A stretch of 5,823 nucleotides of DNA, from assembly GCA_020722945.1 (NCBI GenBank), contig DYJV01000097.1:1-5823 (forward strand), given 5' to 3'. Shown here one piece after another: positions 1-5,823 of this stretch. A program made the position numbers and the translations under genes. This stretch comes from Candidatus Methylomirabilis sp. (GTDB taxonomy: Bacteria > DYJV01). Position 1 is the stretch's first letter. Every line of letters starts with the position of its first letter. The notes beneath the pieces were generated by a model, which worked only from the letters and a program-made list of their open reading frames with translations, had not been told where the DNA came from and made no database searches.

Positions 1-1533
1 ACTCCGGGCAATTCACATCAATATATCTTTAATGGGAAAGCTTTCGCAAGTTCTGCAATACCATCTTCTTCAATCGACACTACTCTTTCAGGTTTTGATT
101 ATATCGGGAATTCAGGGAGTTCTTCTATAGCCATCACTTACACAGGTTCATTACCAAACAATTTTTCTCTAATATCAGGTGGTAAAATTTTAGATAAGAG
201 TGATACAAATATAGGATACTGGTTGTTTGATGGTAGCATAGACAAAAATACAAATTCCAACTCTTACTCATCATTCTACTTAATAACAAATAACTCCTTC
301 ACCAACAACACCAACAATTCAACTAACTTTACTATTGACGATTCATCCAAGATACTAACAGTAAATAACTCATTTTATATATCACCTTCTGCAACTGTAT
401 CTTTTAATCCCTCTCTATCTTCACCATATTCAGGTGGGTCATCCTCACTAAATGGATTATTTTTAATAGACAACTCTTTCTTCTCATTAGGGGAGATTTC
501 AGAATCAGGTTCAACATCATCACCCAAATTAGGCTCATTTACAGATAAAAAATATTTCCTGACTATCCTTCAGAACGATAATGGGCTAACAGGCTCTCTA
601 TACCAATTCACATCAACAGGGATTACCAAATCAACCATTAATGGAACTATTTACAAAGATATTAATATGTTCAAAATGTCAGGAGAATTAGAAAATGCAA
701 ATATATCAAATATTTATACAACGGCTAAATCTTACACCGTAGGAGCATTCAATTTTTATAACGCACCAAATGAAAATTGGGGAATATTGAGCGGTAATTT
801 TTCAGGAAATACCAATTCACCAACCAATTCTATAAATAGCAATCCTGCAAATTTTTACATTAAACCATTTACCACAAAGACATCTTCTACCATCAACCAA
901 ACTACCTACGGTTTCGGTAATAATGGAGGAAAAATTTGGATAAGTGTTGCAGATGTCTTGGGTGTTGTTTCTCCATTAGACAAATCTTTTAATGCAATAC
1001 TTACAGGAGTATGGATAGATACACTCAAATTCCTTGAATTAGCTGGTAAAGTTTCAGGGAAAGCCGCAAATACTCAACCACTTAAAGCTCTGAAAATACC
1101 TTATATCGAAGTAGGCAAGACAAACCTCTCCGGCTCAAGCTCTGATTTACTCATAGAGATGAATGATGTTGTCTTTTTTTCAACTTCAACAGGTGTCAAA
1201 CCTCAAATCTGGGCAACAGGAGATGTATCAGGAAGTTACAAAGGCTCACCAACTATCAATAATCCTGTCTCACTCAAAAATGGTTCAGGTAGCATAACTG
1301 CAGATTTCACACTAAAATCTTGGTCTAATTACCAATGGACAGGTAGTGTTGACAAAGGACAGGGAAATCTCAGTGGTGGCTCATACAACGGCGGAGTTAC
1401 ATTTAAAGGGTCAGCAGCAGGGAATTACTTCCCATTCCCACCATCACCCGGAGCAGCTCCTACTACTGTTCCAGGGACAGGTAGCAGTTTTGATGGCAAG
1501 ATAAATGGTGTTGCTGCTGGTATAGTTGATTAA
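1..1533 (+). CDS. Large Asn/Ser/Thr-rich, probably surface or secreted protein; 5' end outside the window
   Basis: I do not recognise the family. The frame is open from base 1 to the TAA at 1531-1533, giving 510 visible residues. It begins TPGNSHQYIF in mid-protein, so the true start lies upstream. The TTG at 223 is only an internal Leu codon following sense codons in the same frame. The visible part has no cysteine, is very rich in Asn, Ser, Thr and Gly, and alternates short hydrophobic stretches with polar turns, as in extracellular beta-repeat proteins. Its last third has Gly-rich W-x-G/G-x-x-x-G pieces (for example WTGSVDKGQGNLSGG), then FKGSAAG, a Pro-rich linker (about fragment residues 478-491) and a related end, FDGKINGVAAGIVD. 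No transmembrane helix or cell-wall sorting signal is seen at the C-terminus. The next gene follows after 26 nt on the same strand, suggesting an operon. FecR-type proteins are often found near CHASE2 proteins, so the missing N-terminus could carry such a domain, but nothing visible shows it. Confidence 0.85.
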   Translation, partial: TPGNSHQYIFNGKAFASSAIPSSSIDTTLSGFDYIGNSGSSSIAITYTGSLPNNFSLISGGKILDKSDTNIGYWLFDGSIDKNTNSNSYSSFYLITNNSFTNNTNNSTNFTIDDSSKILTVNNSFYISPSATVSFNPSLSSPYSGGSSSLNGLFLIDNSFFSLGEISESGSTSSPKLGSFTDKKYFLTILQNDNGLTGSLYQFTSTGITKSTINGTIYKDINMFKMSGELENANISNIYTTAKSYTVGAFNFYNAPNENWGILSGNFSGNTNSPTNSINSNPANFYIKPFTTKTSSTINQTTYGFGNNGGKIWISVADVLGVVSPLDKSFNAILTGVWIDTLKFLELAGKVSGKAANTQPLKALKIPYIEVGKTNLSGSSSDLLIEMNDVVFFSTSTGVKPQIWATGDVSGSYKGSPTINNPVSLKNGSGSITADFTLKSWSNYQWTGSVDKGQGNLSGGSYNGGVTFKGSAAGNYFPFPPSPGAAPTTVPGTGSSFDGKINGVAAGIVD

Positions 1534-1547
1534 AACAAACTAATCTT

Positions 1548-1552
1548 GGAGG
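1548..1552 (+). promoter_or_regulatory. Strong Shine-Dalgarno for the 425-aa secreted protein
   Basis: GGAGG lies 7 nt upstream of the ATG at 1560, inside the 26-nt gap after the preceding stop codon. It fixes the start and predicts efficient translation. The gap is too short for a convincing independent promoter or terminator, which supports co-transcription with the upstream gene. Confidence 0.85.
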
Positions 1553-1559
1553 TTTAATT

Positions 1560-2837
1560 ATGATAAAAAAGTTACTTTTACTCTCTCTTGCACTATTTAT
1601 TTTTATATCAACCAATATTTTTGCAGGACCATTTGACAACATCTCAACTGACAAACCTGAGTGGCAGCAGCTCCTTGAACCTCTTAATACTACATTTTTT
1701 GGGGTTTCACTAAAACAAAATACAACTGTAAATCAAGATATCTACTTTAACACTGTTGATTTTTTAGATCTCAAAGGATACACACTTTATGTAAATGGTA
1801 ATGCCAATATCCAAGGTGTTTCTATTGACATTAATGATGGAGATTTCAGAATTTTTGCCAACAATAGTTCATCTGGAAATCTCAACCACTCCGATGGTGA
1901 TATCACATTTAATGGTGGGCAGTTGATACTTTACTCCAACTATACAGAGAGTAACAAAGGTTCTCTATATATTAACAATAGTGATGATCTATTCAGTATA
2001 AATGGTGCCTTTGAAATCAAAGATTTCCTTGTAAACGAGATAACTGCTGGAACTATAAGTATCAAAAGAGACCTTATTTTTTCAAACACAAAAAATTTTA
2101 TCTGTAGTGGCACAAACAAAATAATACTTACAGGGGATACTGTTCAGACAATTAAGCTCAACTCCAGCAATGTAACACTCAACGACCTTGAAATACAAAA
2201 CCCTGTGGAGGTAAAGGTAGAAGGGCTCAAACCTCTCAAAGTAAATAAACTAATACTTACCAACTCATCCACCAAAATCAACCTTGATGATTTTGAATAT
2301 AACGAGATAGTGACTCTCGTAGAGATTGGTAAATTTAATTTAAAACAGGGTTGGAATATGATAGCATTCCCCTCCACCAAAACAGTTAAATTTGATGATT
2401 ATTTCAAAAATATCCCATCATTATGGATATATTCAAATGGAAATTGGGGAGTATGGTCATCCAACATCTCTTCAGTCAGTAATTTGGGCTTCTCTCTTGC
2501 ATCAGAGGTTTCACCGGGACAAGGAATTTGGGTATATGCAAACAGTGATTCAGAAATTACATACGAAAAAAATAGCACAAGTTATAGCATCCTTGAATTA
2601 AATATAGCTCTTGAAAATGGCTGGAATTTCCTTGGAACAGGGGAGAATTTGACTGTAAGTGCTTTTATCAACGCATATCCAACTGTCAAAGCTGTATTCA
2701 AATGGAATGCGTCCACTCAATCGTGGGAAGGCAGCTCAACCTCAGCAGAGCTGAAACAAATAATTCAGGATAGCGGGATAACACCTTTTTCTACCATTTA
2801 CGCAGGGGAAGGTTTCTGGGCTTACACAGGGAATTAA
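1560..2837 (+). CDS. Secreted beta-solenoid-like protein with two C-terminal GWN/GxGFW modules
   Basis: This is a predicted exported protein of 425 aa and unknown function. The N-terminus is a clear Sec signal peptide: MIKK, then a hydrophobic core (residues 5-20), with probable cleavage after A22 in NIFA-GPF. Residues about 50-250 are short beta-strand repeats rich in N, D, S and G. They include GTNKIILTG followed by QTI and LNDLEIQNP (184-215), a pattern I associate with large secreted filament or solenoid proteins that read like 'sGtnkvvLnG...Q.i...nLei.N'. Residues about 257-328 and 345-425 are two diverged copies of one module: GWN (264-266 and 354-356), a middle Trp patch (289-299 and 382-389) and a closing GxG[IF]W (320-324 and 416-420). 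The second copy runs almost to the C-terminus. There is one cysteine (C182). The start is fixed by GGAGG and the signal peptide. It sits between another putative surface protein and a CHASE2 cyclase. Export is fairly certain; adhesion, ligand binding or envelope sensing are guesses. Confidence 0.9.
   Translation: MIKKLLLLSLALFIFISTNIFAGPFDNISTDKPEWQQLLEPLNTTFFGVSLKQNTTVNQDIYFNTVDFLDLKGYTLYVNGNANIQGVSIDINDGDFRIFANNSSSGNLNHSDGDITFNGGQLILYSNYTESNKGSLYINNSDDLFSINGAFEIKDFLVNEITAGTISIKRDLIFSNTKNFICSGTNKIILTGDTVQTIKLNSSNVTLNDLEIQNPVEVKVEGLKPLKVNKLILTNSSTKINLDDFEYNEIVTLVEIGKFNLKQGWNMIAFPSTKTVKFDDYFKNIPSLWIYSNGNWGVWSSNISSVSNLGFSLASEVSPGQGIWVYANSDSEITYEKNSTSYSILELNIALENGWNFLGTGENLTVSAFINAYPTVKAVFKWNASTQSWEGSSTSAELKQIIQDSGITPFSTIYAGEGFWAYTGN
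2328..2834 (+). repeat. Coding tandem duplication: two GWN...GxGFW protein modules
   Basis: At protein level the C-terminal 170 residues of the secreted protein hold two copies of an approximately 70-80-residue module. Copy 1 (about 2328-2543) has QGWNMIAFP, SLWIYSNGNWGVW and SPGQGIWVYAN. Copy 2 (about 2592-2834) has NGWNFLGTG, AVFKWNASTQSWEG and YAGEGFWAYTGN. The order and spacing of the Trp landmarks are conserved, while the rest has diverged, so the duplication is old. The two copies are not near-identical at DNA level. Confidence 0.75.
2828..2832 (+). promoter_or_regulatory. Shine-Dalgarno that supports the TTG start of the cyclase
   Basis: AGGGA lies inside the last codons of the secreted-protein gene, 8 nt before the TTG at 2841. 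No ATG or GTG nearby gives a better N-terminus, and TTG yields MIKRFSIFSL leading directly into the expected first membrane helix. A ribosome site embedded in the upstream gene and a 3-nt intergenic gap suggest translational coupling. Confidence 0.7.
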
Positions 2838-2840
2838 TCT

Positions 2841-4937
2841 TTGATTAAAAGATTTTCTATTTTCTCTCTGATAGGGCTCTTATCAGGGGTAATAATATTT
2901 ATCTTATATTTTTCAAAAGTAGATTATTTTAAAAGTATAGACCTAAAATTAAGTGATGTAAGATTCAAGTTAGTAAAGAGTCAGCCACCTGACAAAAGAG
3001 TTATTATTATTGCTATTGATTCAAAAAGCATCAATGAGCTTGGGAGATTTCCGTGGAATAGGGATATTATCGCAAAGCTCATTGATTCTCTTGAATATTA
3101 TCAGGTAAAAACAATTGCCTTTGATATAGTTTTTTCCGAACTTTCAGAGCAATCATATGATGCTCAACTATCTAATTCAATAAAAAATGGTGGGAATGTA
3201 ATACTTGGATACTTTTTTAGGGAAGAGAGTGAAATCCCATCATCACAGAACCTCGAAATATTAGAAAATAAAGCAGTCATAACAGATGTTGAGATCGGAA
3301 AAAATGTAAAAAAAATACCTATCCCTTCACTACCTAATGTAGAACTAAACATCCAAGAAATATCAGAAAATGCAGAATCATTTGGATTTTTTAATATATT
3401 TCCAGATAGAGATGGAATAATCAGAAATGCCCTTCTTCTATCACTATTTGATGGGAATATATACCCTTCACTCCCTATTGCAGCATTAAAACATTTTACA
3501 AATCAAGATATAAAGATAAAGATAGAAGATTTTGGAATAAACAGTTTATCAATAGGCAATCGTATTATCCCTTCTGATGAATTTGGTAATCTTCCTGTTA
3601 ATTTTTACGGACCGCAAAAGTCGTTTCCCTACATATCAGCAGTTGATGTAATAAAAAAGAGATTAGAAGACAATATTTTAAAAGATTCATTAGTTTTTAT
3701 AGGTGCTACAGAGATAGGTATCTACGATTTACGACCTACACCTGTTGACTCAACTTTGCCGGGAGTGGAGATACATGCAACTGTTACATCAAACTTTCTT
3801 CAGAACAATTTTCTGATAAGAAATGGATATGTAGTCTCTTTAGAAACTTTCTTCATCTTCCTATTCCCATTAATCTTAAGTTTTTACCTTTCTTTAACCA
3901 AACGGACTTTTTTAGGACTTTTAGGTTATTCTGTTACAATGCTCTGTTACACTTTTATTAATATCACTATTTTTAAAAAATTTAATTTTAATATAAATAT
4001 AATTTCCCCTGCACTCTCTCTGACTTTGTCATATTTTATATCAGAAGCATACAGAAATCTCATAGAGGAGAAACAGAGCAGATTTATAAAAAAAGCTTTC
4101 TCAAGTTATGTATCTGACAAACTTGTAGAGCAGATCTCAAAAAATCCTGATCTTTTAAAATTAGGTGGTGAGAAACGTGAAATTACAATACTATTTTCAG
4201 ATATCAGAGGATTTACTACTCTTTCAGAGAAGACAAAACCAGAGCAGCTTGTTGAACTGCTAAATGAATATTTTACACCAATGACCAACATCACCCTTGC
4301 AAACAATGGCACTCTTGACAAATATATAGGCGATGCAATTATGGCAATCTTCAATGCACCTATGGATGTTCCTGATCACACTTACTATGCCTGCAAAACA
4401 GCCTTAGAGATGATAGAGAATCTTGCCGAAGTTAACAAAAATTTTCAAAAAAAGGGTTACCCCACAATTGATATCGGAATCGGATTAAATACAGGTGAAG
4501 CAATAGTCGGGAATATGGGGACAGATAGAAGATTTGATTATACTGCAATTGGTGATTCAGTCAATCTTGCATCAAGGCTTGAAGGGACAAACAAAGTTTT
4601 TGGAACCAGAGTGATAGTAAGCGAATCTACTTATAACCATGTAAAAGATAAATTTAATTTCCGTATGCTTGACAAGATTCAGGTCAAAGGTAAACATGAA
4701 GGTGTTACTATATATGAGCTAAACAATCATCTTGCTGATGAGATACAGAAGAGTTATCATAAAGCTCTCAACTTCTATTTTGAGAGAAACTTCTCTGAAG
4801 CATTCCAACTATTCAATTATTTGATTGACAAATATAATGACCAAGCTTCAAAAACTTTATCAGAAAGGTGTAAATACTATATAGACACCCCACCCTCAGA
4901 TTCTTGGAATGGCGTTTTTATTTTAAAATCAAAATAA
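2841..4937 (+). CDS. CHASE2-domain membrane adenylate/guanylate cyclase (class III)
   Basis: This 698-aa inner-membrane enzyme is predicted to make a cyclic nucleotide, probably cAMP from ATP, in response to a signal outside the membrane. Residues about 7-24 form the first membrane helix. About 28-325 are a CHASE2 sensor, with characteristic RVIIIAIDSKSI, GRFPWNRD, AFDIVFSE, DGIIR, FIGAT and LPGVEIHA stretches. Three more helices follow at about 333-351, 355-377 and 383-401. A linker (FSSYVSDKLVEQI, LGGEKREITILFSD) leads into the catalytic domain, about 445-630. The catalytic set is complete: metal-binding D454 and D498, K494 and T568 at the base-selecting positions, and N575 and R579 for the transition state. 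The Lys/Thr pair is typical of class IIIb adenylate cyclases. A helical tail (635-698) with YHKALNFYFERNFSEAF resembles a TPR-like unit and is common in this family. Translation starts at TTG, 3 nt after the secreted-protein gene. The signal sensed is unknown. Confidence 0.95.
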   Translation: MIKRFSIFSLIGLLSGVIIFILYFSKVDYFKSIDLKLSDVRFKLVKSQPPDKRVIIIAIDSKSINELGRFPWNRDIIAKLIDSLEYYQVKTIAFDIVFSELSEQSYDAQLSNSIKNGGNVILGYFFREESEIPSSQNLEILENKAVITDVEIGKNVKKIPIPSLPNVELNIQEISENAESFGFFNIFPDRDGIIRNALLLSLFDGNIYPSLPIAALKHFTNQDIKIKIEDFGINSLSIGNRIIPSDEFGNLPVNFYGPQKSFPYISAVDVIKKRLEDNILKDSLVFIGATEIGIYDLRPTPVDSTLPGVEIHATVTSNFLQNNFLIRNGYVVSLETFFIFLFPLILSFYLSLTKRTFLGLLGYSVTMLCYTFINITIFKKFNFNINIISPALSLTLSYFISEAYRNLIEEKQSRFIKKAFSSYVSDKLVEQISKNPDLLKLGGEKREITILFSDIRGFTTLSEKTKPEQLVELLNEYFTPMTNITLANNGTLDKYIGDAIMAIFNAPMDVPDHTYYACKTALEMIENLAEVNKNFQKKGYPTIDIGIGLNTGEAIVGNMGTDRRFDYTAIGDSVNLASRLEGTNKVFGTRVIVSESTYNHVKDKFNFRMLDKIQVKGKHEGVTIYELNNHLADEIQKSYHKALNFYFERNFSEAFQLFNYLIDKYNDQASKTLSERCKYYIDTPPSDSWNGVFILKSK

Positions 4938-4951
4938 AAACCTATAAAATT

Positions 4952-5605
4952 ATGAATAATATCAAAATTATAAGAAAAAATATTAAAAATATAATCTTAA
5001 AAGTAAAATCTGACGGGAGTATTTCTCTTACTGCTCCAAGAGGCATAAGTAGTGAGTATATAAAAGATTTGCTTATAAAAAAGAGTGACTGGATAAAAGA
5101 GAAACAACTTTTATTTAAAAACTCAAAAGAAATTTCTTTGAACAAATATTACGACGGTGAGCTATTTTCTTATCTTGGCAATAGATACAAACTAAAAACA
5201 ATAAAATCAGATATAGAAAAAGTTACCATCAATTCAGAGTATCTCGAAATTTACATAAAAGATGAAGATCATTCAAGAAAAGAGATACTGATAAAAAAAT
5301 GGTATAGAAAAAGGGCTGAGTTGATATTTTTTAATATTTTGCAGGAACTAAACAGAATCGTAAAGAAGGATGTAAATAGAATAAAGATAAGGGATATGAA
5401 GACAAGATGGGGGAGTTGCAATCACAATAAATCATACATAAATCTCAATCTTGAACTTATAAAAAAACCGAAAGAGTGTATAGAATATGTTGTTTTACAT
5501 GAACTTACCCACCTGATACACCCAAACCACTCCAAAGAATTTTACAACTACCTTACACTGCATATGCCTGACTGGAAGATAAGAAAAGAGCTTTTAAAAA
5601 AATAA
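4952..5605 (+). CDS. YgjP-like (DUF45) metallopeptidase-domain protein
   Basis: This 217-aa protein is predicted to be cytoplasmic, of the YgjP/SprT-like DUF45 family of zinc metallopeptidase-fold proteins. Numbered from the ATG at 4952, it has an N-terminal beta part with SDGSISLTAPRGIS, a basic helical middle, MKTRWGSCN (WGSC at 153-156), then VVLHELTHL with H183, E184 and H187 as the HExxH zinc and catalytic motif. HPNHSKEFY follows, in which H193 is the probable third ligand. The length is usual for the family and the domain is complete. The frame stays open upstream to a TTG at 4904, but that would overlap the cyclase and add a low-complexity FKIKIKTYK segment. The ATG gives the family-like N-terminus. 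No good Shine-Dalgarno precedes either start, so translation may depend on coupling across the 14-nt gap. The physiological substrate of the family is poorly defined; nucleotide hydrolysis has been suggested for E. coli YgjP. A functional link to the cyclase is not evident. Confidence 0.92.
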   Translation: MNNIKIIRKNIKNIILKVKSDGSISLTAPRGISSEYIKDLLIKKSDWIKEKQLLFKNSKEISLNKYYDGELFSYLGNRYKLKTIKSDIEKVTINSEYLEIYIKDEDHSRKEILIKKWYRKRAELIFFNILQELNRIVKKDVNRIKIRDMKTRWGSCNHNKSYINLNLELIKKPKECIEYVVLHELTHLIHPNHSKEFYNYLTLHMPDWKIRKELLKK

Positions 5606-5659
5606 AAATTAAAATAAGTTGCAATACGTTTTCACAAAAATACCACCCATCAGAAGAGT

Positions 5660-5681
5660 AGGCTGAAATCTGAAGGAAAGA
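5660..5681 (+). repeat. Degenerate direct repeat, copy A (GGCTGAA type)
   Basis: The segment starts AGGCTGAAATCTGAAGG and ends AAAGA. Aligned by eye with copy B at 5751-5774 it matches at 20 of 24 columns, with two single-base gaps and two mismatches. It contains CTGAA twice at 7-nt spacing, as if built from a decayed 7-bp unit. Confidence 0.6.
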
Positions 5682-5750
5682 TAAAAAAACAGAACATCTT
5701 TTTCATTTCAACAAACAGAGTGAGGGGCTTTGATGTAACTATAACCACAC

Positions 5751-5774
5751 AGGCTTGAAGGCTGAAGGGAAAGA
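5751..5774 (+). repeat. Degenerate direct repeat, copy B (GGCTGAA type)
   Basis: The segment starts AGGCTTGAAGGCTGAAGG and ends GAAAGA. It reads as two GGCTGAA units, the first with one extra T, followed by a purine tail. It begins 91 nt after the start of copy A in the same orientation and lies just before the TAGTTGT array. Confidence 0.6.
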
Positions 5775-5781
5775 GGGAAAA

Positions 5782-5805
5782 TAGTTATTAGTTGTTAGTT
5801 GTTAG
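5782..5805 (+). repeat. Heptanucleotide tandem repeat TAGTTGT, about 3.4 copies
   Basis: The units are TAGTTAT, TAGTTGT, TAGTTGT and a partial TAG, perfectly in 7-bp phase with one A-for-G change in the first unit. It lies in non-coding DNA. Short 7-bp arrays of this kind occur in intergenic regions of several bacterial groups and usually mark slippage-prone or dispersed repeat DNA; no function is assigned. Confidence 0.8.
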
Positions 5806-5823
5806 AGGAGAAAAATAGAGAAA

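Larger units (their letters stand above)
5606..5823. other. Gene-free 3' region with degenerate repeats
   Basis: These 218 bases after the YgjP-like gene carry no credible ORF on either strand; the ATG in the segment near 5733 is followed immediately by TAA. It begins AT-rich, then holds two diverged GGCTGAA-type repeat copies, a heptamer array and a purine-rich end (G and A dominate from about 5765). I see no strong stem-loop with a T tract, so no terminator is called. The sequence runs off the window, so this may be the edge of a larger repeat block. Confidence 0.6.

Noticed and set aside
223-225. TTG as the start of the first protein
   Set aside because: The same frame is open from base 1 with matching composition, and there is no Shine-Dalgarno before 223.
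1463-1654. Antisense 63-aa ORF across the junction of the first two genes
   Set aside because: It lies opposite two well-supported genes, including the signal peptide and ribosome site, and has no recognisable features.
2144-2601. Short ORFs on either strand inside the secreted-protein gene (2144-2380 minus, 2392-2601 plus)
   Set aside because: Both are out-of-frame shadows of an intact gene, with no ribosome site or domain.
3164-4354. Antisense ORFs in the cyclase gene (3164-3352 and 4106-4354)
   Set aside because: They oppose conserved CHASE2 and catalytic-domain codons and show no motif of their own.
4943-4950. TATAAAAT as a -10 promoter box for the YgjP-like gene
   Set aside because: It lies 1 nt from the ATG and has no matching -35 element at proper spacing; such strings are expected in DNA this AT-rich.
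4904-4951. TTG start giving a 233-aa version of the YgjP-like protein
   Set aside because: It would overlap the cyclase and add a low-complexity stretch encoded by its tail; the ATG at 4952 gives the family-like N-terminus.
4942-5145. Antisense 67-aa ORF with a hydrophobic C-terminus, opposite the start of the YgjP-like gene
   Set aside because: The hydrophobic run is the complement of an AT-rich, Lys/Ile-coding stretch; no ribosome site is evident.
5677-5701. Possible terminator hairpin AAAGAT / ATCTTT
   Set aside because: The stem is only 6 bp, AT-rich with a 13-nt loop, and the T tract is short and broken by C, so it is too weak to call.

Overview
The window is AT-rich bacterial DNA, roughly one third G+C by eye, with four genes all on the + strand and packed end to end. 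Gene style is Gram-negative. Two exported, Asn/Ser/Thr-rich, beta-structured proteins precede a CHASE2-type membrane nucleotide cyclase and a YgjP-like metallopeptidase. The AT-rich coding, the tandem 'GWN...GxGFW' modules and the beta-strand-repeat surface proteins recall Deferribacterota such as Calditerrivibrio or Deferribacter. Other low-GC, often thermophilic lineages such as Aquificota or Campylobacterota cannot be excluded. The lineage is an inference from style and not a database match.

Layout: (1) 1-1533 is the 3' part of a large, cysteine-free, probably extracellular protein whose reading frame is open from the first base, so its start lies outside the window. (2) After 26 nt and a strong Shine-Dalgarno comes 1560-2837, a 425-aa secreted protein with a signal peptide, a beta-solenoid-like body and two tandem Trp-rich C-terminal modules. 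(3) Three nt later, at a TTG start, 2841-4937 encodes a 698-aa CHASE2 sensor fused to a class III adenylate/guanylate cyclase with all canonical catalytic residues. (4) After 14 nt, 4952-5605 encodes a 217-aa YgjP/DUF45 metallopeptidase-domain protein with WGSC and HELTH motifs. (5) 5606-5823 holds no gene but contains degenerate GGCTGAA-type repeats and a TAGTTGT heptamer array.

Working model: genes 1-3 look like one transcription unit in which two surface proteins are made together with a cyclase whose sensor domain lies outside the inner membrane. This suggests an envelope or extracellular sensing module that produces cAMP, but no sequence feature proves contact between the surface proteins and CHASE2. 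The YgjP-like gene is probably co-transcribed by proximity, without an obvious functional link. The most unusual parts are the unrecognised surface proteins and their pairing with the cyclase, plus the repeat-bearing tail. I see no CRISPR, tRNA, rRNA, transposase or phage gene.
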